A stretch of DNA of 64,000 nt from NCBI RefSeq assembly GCF_021165955.1, contig NZ_CP088952.1, positions 1 through 64,000 on the forward strand, in the 5' to 3' direction. The number at the start of each line of letters is the position of its first letter. Positions within the stretch are counted from its first letter, which is position 1. The position numbers were made by a program, and so were the translations under genes. The notes below the pieces were generated by a model, which saw only the letters and a program-made list of their open reading frames with translations, was not told the origin of the DNA and did not search any database. This DNA is from Massilia endophytica. GTDB taxonomy: Bacteria; Pseudomonadota; Gammaproteobacteria; Burkholderiales; Burkholderiaceae_D. Of the stretch, positions 1 through 8,420 are shown piece after piece.

Positions 1-1725
1 CGCGACCCGGCGCGGCGTTCCGTGGTGCTGATCTTCTCGCCCGTGCGGCGGCTGGCGGCCGGCAGCGCCGAGCCGCGCGGCAGGCTGAATGGCTTCATCT
101 TCGCCACCCTGTACATCAGCAGGCTTTTCAGCACCTTCGACGACGGACGCCTGGCCAGGCAGTTCGATCTCGAAGTCTTCCAGGACAAGGTCTCGGCGCA
201 GAATGTGGTGTTCGATGCCGACGGCGTCCTTCATTCGGCGGGAACGCAGGGAGACAGGGTCCTGGTGCACCGCGCCACGCTGCCGTTTGCCAACCGCGAA
301 TGGCTCGTCTACTTCTACGCGAGCAAGGCTGCGCTCGAGCCCAGCTCCACGCATGCCGCCGTGCTGGTGATCGCGGTGGGGGTTCTGCTCACGCTGATCG
401 CCTGCTACGGCGCCGCCGTCTGGCCAAGGCAGCTGCTGCGCAGGCGGGCCATGGCGGATCTGGACGAACGCTTCGCGGGCTTCTTCGAGAACCATCCCTT
501 CGCCGTGTATGCCCTGGACCGCCAGCGCCGCTTCATCCAGGTGAACCGGCAGATGGTGAAGGAACTGGGCGTGAGCCGCGAGGCCCTCATCGGCAGCTCC
601 GTGGAGCGCTTCATCGTGCCGGAGAACCGCGAGATGGCGGCCAGGCACTTCGGCGACGTGCTGGCGGGGAACGCCGTCGCCTACACCAACCAGATCACGG
701 ACGCGAATGGACGGACGTCGGACCTTTCCATCGTGCTGATACCCGTGAGCTCCGGCGACACGGTGAGCCATGTGCTGGGCTTCGCGGAGAACATCACGGA
801 CCGCAAGCGGGCGCAGATGGCGCTGCACGAATCGAAGCAGATGCTGCAGCTCATTCTGGACAATATTCCGCAGAGCGTGTTCTGGAAGGACATCCACAGC
901 GTCTACCAGGGCGGAAACCGCGCCCTGCTGGAAGAAGCAGGCCTGCAAAGCGTGGACGAACTGATCGGGAAAACGGACGCCGACCTGCGCTGGAAGGAGC
1001 AAGCCAGCCATTTCCGTCAGGTGGATGTGGAAGTGATGCAGTCAGGACTGGCGCGGATGCGCATGCAGGCCATGGACGTGCGCCGCGACGGCACGGAATG
1101 CTGGATCGAGACCAGCAAGATTCCGCTGAAGGACCGCCAGGGCAAGGTGGTGGGGGTGCTCGCCGTCACGGAAGACATTACGGCGCGCAAGTACATGGAA
1201 CATGAGCTGTTCCGGCGCGCGAACTACGACATCCTGACGGGATTGCCGAACCGGGGCTATTTCGAGAACCAGCTGGCGGAAGCCGTGAAGCGTGCCAACC
1301 GGCGCAGCGGCCTGGCGCTGATGTACTTCGACATCGACCATTTCAAGCAGATCAACGACAGCCACGGCCACGATGCGGGCGACCGGGTGATCCGCATGTT
1401 CGCCCAGCGAACGCGGTCGGTGCTGCGCGAGTCGGACTTCATGGCGCGGCTGGGGGGCGATGAATTCGTCCTGATCGCCGAAGGGCTGAACGCGCCGCAG
1501 GATGCTGCCGTGATCGCGCAGAAGCTGGTCGATGCCATGCACGAGGAATTCCATGCCGGCCCCACCCGGCTGCAAGTCACCACCAGCATCGGCGTGGCCT
1601 GGTATGAGCCTGGCATGACGCCCGGGCAGCTGGTGGAGGCGGCCGACCAGGCCATGTACGACGCCAAGCGCGCAGGCAGGAACCGCTTCCGCCAGGCCGG
1701 CGGCCAGTTCCGGCAGCGCCCCTAG
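1..1725 (+). CDS. Membrane sensor diguanylate cyclase (partial CHASE-like region, PAS-PAS-GGDEF), 5' end missing
   Basis: The frame is open from the first base, so the true start lies upstream of the window. The visible N-terminus resembles the end of an extracytoplasmic CHASE-type sensor domain. A single membrane segment (about residues 115-135, counting from the GTG at 22) follows, then two PAS/PAC domains (about 145-265 and 270-395) and a C-terminal GGDEF domain (about 400-560) with an intact GGDEF signature inside LGGDEFVLIAEG. It should make cyclic di-GMP at the inner membrane in response to a periplasmic signal. No EAL domain follows. It converges with dsbD, and the stop codons overlap by four bases. 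Family and activity are confident; the ligand is unknown. Confidence 0.93.
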   Translation, partial: RDPARRSVVLIFSPVRRLAAGSAEPRGRLNGFIFATLYISRLFSTFDDGRLARQFDLEVFQDKVSAQNVVFDADGVLHSAGTQGDRVLVHRATLPFANREWLVYFYASKAALEPSSTHAAVLVIAVGVLLTLIACYGAAVWPRQLLRRRAMADLDERFAGFFENHPFAVYALDRQRRFIQVNRQMVKELGVSREALIGSSVERFIVPENREMAARHFGDVLAGNAVAYTNQITDANGRTSDLSIVLIPVSSGDTVSHVLGFAENITDRKRAQMALHESKQMLQLILDNIPQSVFWKDIHSVYQGGNRALLEEAGLQSVDELIGKTDADLRWKEQASHFRQVDVEVMQSGLARMRMQAMDVRRDGTECWIETSKIPLKDRQGKVVGVLAVTEDITARKYMEHELFRRANYDILTGLPNRGYFENQLAEAVKRANRRSGLALMYFDIDHFKQINDSHGHDAGDRVIRMFAQRTRSVLRESDFMARLGGDEFVLIAEGLNAPQDAAVIAQKLVDAMHEEFHAGPTRLQVTTSIGVAWYEPGMTPGQLVEAADQAMYDAKRAGRNRFRQAGGQFRQRP

Positions 1726-3521
1726 CCGGCGCTTGCCGCGCGCTGCAATTGGCGCAGGAAGGGTTCGGGAGGCATGAAGCCGATCACGCGCGCCTGCGGC
1801 ACTTCCTTGCCCCGGGCGTCGAAGAGAATGATGCCGGGAGGCCCGTACAGCTGGAAGCGCTTCATCAGCGCGCGGTCGTCGGCATTGTTGGCCGTGACAT
1901 CCGCCTGCAGCAGGCGCACCTTGCCCAGCGCCTCGCCCACCCTGGCTTCGGCAAAGGTCAGGCGCTCCATTTCCTTGCATGCCACGCACCAGTCGGCGTA
2001 GAAGTCGAGCAGCACGGGCTGCGTGGTGCTGGCCAGGATGCCGTCCAGCTCCGCCACGGTGCGGATGCGGGTGAAGCGCGGGCCTGCATGGGCTGCCGTG
2101 CTGTCGGCGCCCGCCGCCGTGCCGCCGCGCAGATGCGCCAGGGGTTGCAGCACGTCGCGGCCGGAACTGGCCGCGCCCACCAGTTCGAACAGACCGCCCA
2201 GCAGGAACAGTACGCCCAAAGCCTTGGTGGCATACGCTCCCGCAGCGGCGCCTGCCGGAACCGGCTCGCCCACGCGCAGGAACACTGCGCACAAGATGGC
2301 AAGGCCGCCCCACAGCACCATGGCCACAACCACGGGCAGCACGGGTGAGATCATCCAAACCGCCACCGCGAGCAGCAGCAGGCCGAAGACCTTCTTGACG
2401 CCGTTCATCCAGCCGCCCGCGCGGGGCAGCAGGGCGCCCGCGGAAAGGCCCGTCAGCAGCAGGGGAACGCTCATGCCTGCGGCCATCGAGAACAGCGCCC
2501 AGCCCCCGGTCCAGGCATTGCCTGTCTGGCTGATGTAGAGCAGGGCGCCAGCCAGCGGCGCGGCCGCGCAGGGCCCCACGATCAGGGCCGAGAGGGCGCC
2601 CATGGCGAACACGCCCGCATAGCGCCCGCCGTGCAGCTTCCCGCTCGATTCCGACAGCCTGCTTTGCAGTGCGCTCGGCAACTGCAGCTGGTAGACGTCG
2701 AACATGGACAGGGCCAGCGCCGCCAGCAGGGCGCCGAAGGTCAGCAGCACCCAGGGTTTCTGCAGGGCCCCGGCCAGGCCTTCGCCTGCCAGCCCTGCGG
2801 CAACGCCGAGGGCGGTGTACACCAGCGCCATACCCAGGCTGTAGGCCGCCGCAAGCAGGAGGCCGCGGCGGCGCGTGACCTGGCCTTCGCCAACGATGAT
2901 GGAGGACAGGATAGGCACCATCGGCAGCACGCAGGGCGTGAAGGACAGGAGCAGGCCGAATACGAGGAAGGCCCCGCCGATGCGCCACAGGCTGCCGCTT
3001 TGCAGCGTGCGCTGGGCGAGCGAGCCGTCGTCTTCCGGCTCCGGCGAGGGCGCGGCGGGGGCGGCCGCCGTCCGCAGTATGCCCGGCCTGGATGGATCGA
3101 CCGTGAAGGCCCGCGTCGTTGGCGGGTAGCACAGGCCCGCATCGGCGCAGCCCTGGTAGGCCACCGTGAGGACGAAAGGCGCGGGCTGGCCGCGCGGGGA
3201 GAGCGGCAAGGTGAGGGCCAGGTCGCTGTGGTAGGTCTCCATCTCCTTGTTGAAGTTCTCGTCGAACTTGCGCACGCCTTGCGGCAGGTTCGGCTGGCCC
3301 AGGCCGGCCTCCTGCCTGTTGGCGGTGAAGCCGAGCCGCTCGCGGTAAAGATGGTAGCCGGGCGCGATGCGCCAGTGCAGGCGCACGGCGCCTGCATCGC
3401 GCAGTTCCGCGCGCAGCACGAAGGCCTGCTCGGGGGCGAGGAATTCATCGGCATGCGCCGGGGCCAGTGCGGTCAGGGCAAGGACAAGGCATAGCCAGTT
3501 GAGGACAGGCCTGAACATCAT
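1722..3521 (-). CDS. dsbD: Thiol:disulfide interchange protein DsbD
   Basis: This inner-membrane reductant conduit passes electrons from cytoplasmic thioredoxin to periplasmic thiol proteins. It is 599 aa from the paired ATG at 3521/3518, chosen because GGAGAA lies just upstream and a signal peptide ending AHA follows; a longer frame to 3686 lacks these. Domains: periplasmic alpha domain with Cys125/Cys131, a transmembrane beta domain with the Cys197 (TPCVLP) and Cys318 (GPCAAAP) redox pair, and a C-terminal thioredoxin gamma domain with WCVAC at 511-515. It is the last gene of the minus-strand operon, 13 bases after apbE. That position suggests it supplies electrons to the TlpA-like domain encoded upstream (inference). 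Confidence 0.95.
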   Translation of the reverse strand: MMFRPVLNWLCLVLALTALAPAHADEFLAPEQAFVLRAELRDAGAVRLHWRIAPGYHLYRERLGFTANRQEAGLGQPNLPQGVRKFDENFNKEMETYHSDLALTLPLSPRGQPAPFVLTVAYQGCADAGLCYPPTTRAFTVDPSRPGILRTAAAPAAPSPEPEDDGSLAQRTLQSGSLWRIGGAFLVFGLLLSFTPCVLPMVPILSSIIVGEGQVTRRRGLLLAAAYSLGMALVYTALGVAAGLAGEGLAGALQKPWVLLTFGALLAALALSMFDVYQLQLPSALQSRLSESSGKLHGGRYAGVFAMGALSALIVGPCAAAPLAGALLYISQTGNAWTGGWALFSMAAGMSVPLLLTGLSAGALLPRAGGWMNGVKKVFGLLLLAVAVWMISPVLPVVVAMVLWGGLAILCAVFLRVGEPVPAGAAAGAYATKALGVLFLLGGLFELVGAASSGRDVLQPLAHLRGGTAAGADSTAAHAGPRFTRIRTVAELDGILASTTQPVLLDFYADWCVACKEMERLTFAEARVGEALGKVRLLQADVTANNADDRALMKRFQLYGPPGIILFDARGKEVPQARVIGFMPPEPFLRQLQRAASAG

Positions 3522-3534
3522 CGGGTTCTCCACT

Positions 3535-4449
3535 TCAATGCAATTCGGTTGCACCGCCGTCGTGGCGGTGAATGCGGCCATCGGCATCGATGGCGAGGAA
3601 GGCCATGCCGGATTGCCGCAGGAAGTCCAGGCCTTCCTCCTGCAGCAGCATGGCGATGGTCGAGCAGCTGCCTGCCGCGATGGCAAGGGGGCCGAGCACG
3701 CTGACCGAGCGCCAGTAGCTCACAGGCATGCCGCTGCGCGGATCGAGGATGTGGCAGTAGCGCTTTCCATCCACTTCGATGAAGCGCTCGTAGTCGCCGC
3801 TGGTGGCGATGGCGCCGCGCCGTACCGGAACGCCTGCAGCGGTGCCGGCGCTGTCGCGCGGGTCCTGGATGCCGATCTCCCAGGGCTCGCCGTCCGGCCG
3901 CGGACCGAGAAAGCGCATGTCGCCGCCCAGGTTCACATAGCCATGCTGCACGCCCAGGCCAGCCAGCACCTCGGCGGCGCGGTCTGCCGCGTACTCCTTG
4001 CCGAAGCCGCCGAAGTCGAGTTCCATTCCGGCCCGCGGCAGGAAGATGGCGCCGTCATGCCGTTCCACGCGCTGCCAGCCCACCAGTTCCAGCAGGGGCG
4101 CCAGGGTCGCCTGCCGGGGCAGCACGGGCCGGCGGAAGTCCCAGGCTCGGCGCAGCACACCGGAGGTGATGTCGAAACGGCCGCCGCTGGCGTCGAACAG
4201 CGCGTCGGCATAGTCGAGCAGGGACATGGTCTCGGCATCGCATTCCACCGCCGCCCGGCCCGCCGAAGCATTGATGCGGCCAACGACGCTGTCGCTGCGG
4301 TAGCGCGAGTACTTGGCCTCGATGCGGCGTGCTTCGTCGATCGCCTGCTGCGCCAGGGCTGCGGCGTTGGCCTCGTCCACCGCTGCGAGGCGCACCTCGC
4401 AGCGGCTGGCCATGGCCTGGAAGGCCACCGAGAAGATGGGATTTACCAC
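3535..4449 (-). CDS. apbE: FAD:protein FMN transferase ApbE
   Basis: ApbE enzymes transfer FMN from FAD to a Ser/Thr of extracytoplasmic proteins, usually in a Dxx(S/T)GA(S/T)-type motif. Family features seen are the N-terminal FxAMxSRCEVRL block, a GGFGKEYAADRAAEVL block, ATSGDYERF and the HILDPRSGMP segment. The chosen start is the GTG at 4449. It overlaps the stop of the DUF3570 gene, implying translational coupling, and keeps the conserved F-x-A-M block; no ATG is suitably placed. The length, 304 aa, is normal. No classical signal peptide is evident, so it may act before or during export. The likely substrate is the coupled DUF3570 protein. Confidence 0.92.
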   Translation of the reverse strand: MVNPIFSVAFQAMASRCEVRLAAVDEANAAALAQQAIDEARRIEAKYSRYRSDSVVGRINASAGRAAVECDAETMSLLDYADALFDASGGRFDITSGVLRRAWDFRRPVLPRQATLAPLLELVGWQRVERHDGAIFLPRAGMELDFGGFGKEYAADRAAEVLAGLGVQHGYVNLGGDMRFLGPRPDGEPWEIGIQDPRDSAGTAAGVPVRRGAIATSGDYERFIEVDGKRYCHILDPRSGMPVSYWRSVSVLGPLAIAAGSCSTIAMLLQEEGLDFLRQSGMAFLAIDADGRIHRHDGGATELH

Positions 4450-5591
4450 AGCCGCGTCACTCCCAGCTGGATGCTGTGCGCGCGCATCGGGTCGAGGCCA
4501 GGGCTGCCGTGGCCGAAGAGGCGCCATGAGCCGCGCTGCTGGTAGGTCTCCAGCTTGAGGTCCACGCTCCAGTCCTTGTCGATCTGCTTTGCCAGCTTCA
4601 CGCCGAGCGTCACGGCGCCGAAGGCGGACAGGCGCTGGTCGGCTGACAGCAGCCTGCCGTCGCCGAAGGCATATCCGGGAGGGAAGGGCGCGCCCAGGCG
4701 TGCGTCGTACACGGGATCGAAATAGAACGACGCGGCGCGCTGCGTGTAGAGGCGCATGGAAGGCGTGACGGTCCAGCCGTGGGCCAGCGCGTGCACATAC
4801 TCGGCGCCCAGGGTGTGGGCGCGCACGCCGAAGCTGTCGCGGTAGTAGCGGTAGCTCAGGCGTCCCGTGTCCCCGCTTTCGAACTGGTGGTTCCAGCGCG
4901 CCAGCATTGCAGCCTGATCGCGCGCACGCGGGCGGTTGTCGGCCAGCTTGTACGGGTCCGAATAGTAGCCATGGCCGCTGGCGTAGGTGAGCGTCAGCTG
5001 GGCCACATCGCGCGGGGTCAGCACCCGGGTCACGCCCGCCAGCACGTTCACGGTCTGCCTGCCCTCGTCCACCACCATGTGGTTGACGGGATTGATGCTG
5101 TCGTCCGCGCCGCCGATGCCCAGGGCCCAGGTGGTGTTCTTGTCCTCGCTCGATACCGTGCCCTGCAGAGACAGGGCGCGCGAGTCGTAGTCATGCTCGG
5201 TGGAGTAGGCCCCGCCCACGCTCAGGGTCCCTTGCGGGAAGTAGCGTGTGACGGTTACGTCGCCTGCCTTGCGGTCGTCGCTCATGCGCGAAGCGCCCGA
5301 CACCGCCGTGTGGTAGCGCGGCGAGGCGCCCGACACATCGTCAGCCGTCACGCCGGCTTCCACGGTCCATACCCCCGCGATGGGCGCCAGCACGGAGACC
5401 GCGGGCGCCCGCACGCCGATGCGGTCCAGGCCCCGCTGGTCCTCCTTGTAGTACAGGTATTTGACGCTGATGGCGCCGCGCTCGGGCGCCGTTTCCGCGT
5501 GCACGGCGCCCACGCCCGGCAGCAGCATGGCCGCTGCCAGGATGGTGGAGGCGCGGCCCGGCGCCGCAGGAGATTGCCTTGTTTCGTTCAT
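4443..5591 (-). CDS. DUF3570 protein, predicted outer-membrane beta-barrel, candidate ApbE substrate
   Basis: This 382-aa protein has an N-terminal signal peptide (about residues 15-32, ending VHA). The rest is rich in alternating beta strands and ends in aromatic Trp (RLW), as in outer-membrane barrels. It matches DUF3570 as I know it (KYLYYKEDQ near the N-terminus, a DDVSGASP block). Two SGAS motifs occur at residues 87-90 and 98-101. The first, D84-D-V-S-G-A-S, fits the flavinylation consensus used by ApbE. The start at 5591 has GGAAGC upstream. The gene sits 12 bases after the DUF4266 gene and overlaps apbE. The biochemical function of the family is not established; a flavinylated role is inference. 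Confidence 0.85.
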   Translation of the reverse strand: MNETRQSPAAPGRASTILAAAMLLPGVGAVHAETAPERGAISVKYLYYKEDQRGLDRIGVRAPAVSVLAPIAGVWTVEAGVTADDVSGASPRYHTAVSGASRMSDDRKAGDVTVTRYFPQGTLSVGGAYSTEHDYDSRALSLQGTVSSEDKNTTWALGIGGADDSINPVNHMVVDEGRQTVNVLAGVTRVLTPRDVAQLTLTYASGHGYYSDPYKLADNRPRARDQAAMLARWNHQFESGDTGRLSYRYYRDSFGVRAHTLGAEYVHALAHGWTVTPSMRLYTQRAASFYFDPVYDARLGAPFPPGYAFGDGRLLSADQRLSAFGAVTLGVKLAKQIDKDWSVDLKLETYQQRGSWRLFGHGSPGLDPMRAHSIQLGVTRLW

Positions 5592-5603
5592 GCTGCTTCC
5601 TCG

Positions 5604-5825
5604 TCAATTGCAGCCGCAGCCGCCGCCGCCAACGCTGCTGCCGCCGGAGGCGGCCTCCTTGCTGGCGTAGATATGCTCGTTGAAACGCGCCTCCAGCGTG
5701 TCGCCCTGCAGCTGCATGGCGCTGCGCGCCAGGTCGCCCTTTTCCCAGGGCTGAACCGGCGGAAGCGCGCAGCCCGCGAGGCTGAAGATGGCGCACAGCG
5801 CCGCCAGGCGCGGCGCGGCCCTCAT
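5604..5825 (-). CDS. DUF4266 small lipoprotein with Gly/Cys-rich tail
   Basis: This 73-aa protein starts with a lipoprotein signal (lipobox LAGC, Cys19) and contains the DUF4266 core PPVQPWEKGDLA. It ends in a Gly-rich tail with two closely spaced cysteines, GGGGCGCN. The ATG overlaps the stop of the upstream fusion gene as ATGA, so the two are translationally coupled. In my experience DUF4266 genes occur beside DUF3570 and ApbE genes, as here. Its role is unknown. A membrane-anchored small partner or metal/thiol ligand is possible, because the cysteines could bind a metal or exchange disulfides with the neighbouring thioredoxin. Confidence 0.85.
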   Translation of the reverse strand: MRAAPRLAALCAIFSLAGCALPPVQPWEKGDLARSAMQLQGDTLEARFNEHIYASKEAASGGSSVGGGGCGCN

Positions 5826-8404
5826 TGCCTGCCTCCCAGCGCAAGCTGGATGCGGCGTTCCAGTTCGGCCTTGTCGGCGGCGCGGAAGCCGCTGTGCTCA
5901 TACACCACCTTGCCGTCCGGCCCGATCAGCACACTGCTCGGCATGCCCTTGATACCGTAGCTGCGCGGCGCCGTGCCCGATGGATCGAAGGCCACGATGA
6001 ACTGCGCGGGCGTACTGGCCAGGAAGCTGCGCGCCTCCTCCGGCTTGGCGTCGACGTTGATGCCGATGACCTGGAAGCCGCGCGGCCCGTACTTTGCCTG
6101 CATTTCGTTCATCCATGGAAAGGACTGGCGGCAGGGGCCGCACCAGGAAGCCCAGAAATCCAGATAGACCAGCTTGCCCTGGTGCTGCTCCAGCTTCACG
6201 CTGCCGGAGGGACCGTTCAGCGCGAACGGCGGCGCGGCCTGGCCGACCTCCAGGGCGCCTGCCTGGGCTGCCAGCGCGAGGGCTGCGGCGGCGGCCACGG
6301 CGCGCGCCCGGCGGCGCCACAGCAGCACGCCCACGGCCAGCACCACGAGCGCGGCCAGGGTCGGGTCCTTGCCGTCCCGCGCGGCGGAGCAGCCGCCGCC
6401 GCCGTAGTTCTGCGCCGCCTGCGGCGCAGGAGCGGAGGTGCTTCCCTGGCCGCTCAGGGCGATGGTCCAGCTCTGGCCCGCCGCCTGCAGCACGGCGCTG
6501 CCGCTGGCGGGACCGGCGCTGGCGGGGGCGAAGCGCACCGGCATTTCGCAGCTGGCGCCGGGCTGCAGCGTGAAGGGCAGGGCCGGGCAGGAGGTGGCGT
6601 CTGTGAGCACTGCGAAGGGACCGCTGACGGTGGCCGAGGCGAGGGTCAGCGCTGCGTTGCCTGTATTAGTGAGGGTGAAGCGCTTGCTGGCGTTCGCACC
6701 CGTGGCCACCGTGTCGAAGTCGAAGGTGGCAGGGCTTACGGTCAGCGCTGCCGTACCGGCAACTGCCACGCCGTTGCCGTTCAGGCGCACGCTGAACTGC
6801 GCGCCGCCGTCCGTCACCAGCACCATGTCGGCGCTGCGGGCGCCCGCAGCCGTGGGCTTGAAGGCCAGGTCGAGGGTGCAGTTTGCGGCGGGGCTGAGGG
6901 TGCCGTTGACGGCGCAGCTGCCGCCCAGGGTGAAGTCGCCCGCATTGCTGCCGCCCAGGACGAGGGAGCCGATCTTCAGCGCTGCGTTGCCCGCGTTGGA
7001 CAGGGTGATGCGCTGCGCTGCCGTGCTCTGGCCGACCTGGGTGTCCGCGAAGGCGAGGGGGCCGTTGCTGGACAGCGTGGGCCGCGCCACCGCCGCTGTG
7101 GTGCCGCTGCCGGTGACCGCCACCTGCAGTTCCGGCGCGTTGGAGCGCACCGTCAGCGTGGCGGCGGCATTGCCTTCCGCTGTGGGCGCGAAGGACAGCA
7201 CCACCGTGCACGAAGCGCCGACCGCGAGCGAGGAACCGCAGTTGCCGCCGTTGCCCAGCGTAATGCTGGATGCGCCGCCGACCGTGATGCCGCTGATGGC
7301 CAGTGCGACGTTGCCGCGGTTGCTCAGGACGACGTTCTGCGTGACGGCGCCAGCGCCGGCGGTCTGGCTGCCGAAGGCCACCGCGCTCGGGTTCGCGCCG
7401 ATCGACGGCGCAGGGGCGCTGGCGCTGCCTGCGAGGCCCACGACGGCGTTGCCGTTGCTCGCGTTCGAGTTGATGTTCAGGCTGGCCGAGAAAGCGCCCG
7501 CGCTGGAAGCCAGGGCCTGCACGGTGACCGTGCAGCTTGCCCCTGCCGCGAGCGGAGCCGCGACTGCGCAACTGCCGCCCAGGGTGAAGAAGCCTGCCTG
7601 CGCACCGCTTAGCGAAATGGCGCTGAAGGCCAGCGGCGCCTGGCCGGTGTTGCTGACGGTGAGGGTCTGGACCGGGGAGGCTGCGCCTGTGAGCAGGGTG
7701 CCGAAGTCCAATGCGTTGGCCGAGAGGCCGAGGGTGGGCTGCGCCACGGCGTTGCCGGTGCCGCTCAGGCCCACGCTGCTGCTGCCGCCGGTGGCGTTAT
7801 GCGAGATGGTGAGGCTGGCGCTGCGGGTTCCCGCCGCCGTGGGGCGGAAGGCCACCTGCACCGTGCAGCTGGCGCCCGCCGCCACCGCGCCGCCGTTGGC
7901 ACAAGTGCCGCCAGCGAGCGTGTAGTCGCCCGCGGCGCTCCCCGCCAGCGCAATGCTGCCGATATTGAGGACCGCGTTGCCGGTGTTGGACAGGGTGGTG
8001 GCGAGGGCCGCGCTGGTCTGGCCGACCGTGGTGCCATTGAAGCTCAGGCTGGCCGGGGCCAGCGAGGCCGCAGGCGCCGCCGTCACGTTGGGGTTGCCGA
8101 TGAACGCTGCCAGGTCGGCGATTTCGGCGGCCGAGAACTTGCCGTTGAAGAGGGTGCCCATGCCGCCCTTGTTGGCGGCGAAGGCGTTGCTGATCACGGA
8201 AGGGCTGTTCGCCGCGGCCAGGATGCCGTTGACATTGGCGGCCGGGCTGGGGCCGTGGCAGGAAGCGCAGGCCGTGCCGCCGGACACCGGGCCGTTCAGG
8301 TACAGGCTCTTGCCGTTCAGGGCATCCGCGGCATGCGCCGCGGGCAGCAGGGCCAGCAGGGCCGCCAGCAGCATGCTGCCCTGGATGGATCGGATTGATA
8401 TCAT
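5822..8404 (-). CDS. Cytochrome c / choice-of-anchor D repeats / JDVT-CTERM segment fused in frame to a TlpA-like thioredoxin
   Basis: The 860-aa product starts at the ATG at 8404 (GGGAGA upstream; signal peptide to about residue 26). It has a c-type heme site CASCH (46-50) in a small cytochrome domain, then about five ASH/choice-of-anchor D repeats (about 90-650). A sorting signal follows: GGGGC with Cys672, then DPTLAAL, a hydrophobic helix and RRRRARA. Without a stop, a second hydrophobic stretch (about 703-717, AVAAAAALALAAQAGA) leads into a TlpA/ResA-like thioredoxin with WCGPC at 754-758. The two hydrophobic segments would place both flanking parts in the periplasm. Internal GTG codons near residues 693 and 703 could also start a separate thioredoxin with its own signal peptide. 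Confidence 0.88.
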   Translation of the reverse strand: MISIRSIQGSMLLAALLALLPAAHAADALNGKSLYLNGPVSGGTACASCHGPSPAANVNGILAAANSPSVISNAFAANKGGMGTLFNGKFSAAEIADLAAFIGNPNVTAAPAASLAPASLSFNGTTVGQTSAALATTLSNTGNAVLNIGSIALAGSAAGDYTLAGGTCANGGAVAAGASCTVQVAFRPTAAGTRSASLTISHNATGGSSSVGLSGTGNAVAQPTLGLSANALDFGTLLTGAASPVQTLTVSNTGQAPLAFSAISLSGAQAGFFTLGGSCAVAAPLAAGASCTVTVQALASSAGAFSASLNINSNASNGNAVVGLAGSASAPAPSIGANPSAVAFGSQTAGAGAVTQNVVLSNRGNVALAISGITVGGASSITLGNGGNCGSSLAVGASCTVVLSFAPTAEGNAAATLTVRSNAPELQVAVTGSGTTAAVARPTLSSNGPLAFADTQVGQSTAAQRITLSNAGNAALKIGSLVLGGSNAGDFTLGGSCAVNGTLSPAANCTLDLAFKPTAAGARSADMVLVTDGGAQFSVRLNGNGVAVAGTAALTVSPATFDFDTVATGANASKRFTLTNTGNAALTLASATVSGPFAVLTDATSCPALPFTLQPGASCEMPVRFAPASAGPASGSAVLQAAGQSWTIALSGQGSTSAPAPQAAQNYGGGGCSAARDGKDPTLAALVVLAVGVLLWRRRARAVAAAAALALAAQAGALEVGQAAPPFALNGPSGSVKLEQHQGKLVYLDFWASWCGPCRQSFPWMNEMQAKYGPRGFQVIGINVDAKPEEARSFLASTPAQFIVAFDPSGTAPRSYGIKGMPSSVLIGPDGKVVYEHSGFRAADKAELERRIQLALGGRQ

Positions 8405-8420
8405 TGCGTCTCCCGCAGGG

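Noticed and set aside
3521..3686. An N-terminal extension of DsbD to 3686
   Set aside because: It lies over apbE in another frame, lacks a signal peptide, and the ATG at 3521 has a good ribosome binding site.
5604..5825. DUF4266 protein as a RiPP precursor because of its Gly/Cys tail
   Set aside because: It has a lipoprotein signal and no maturation enzyme nearby.
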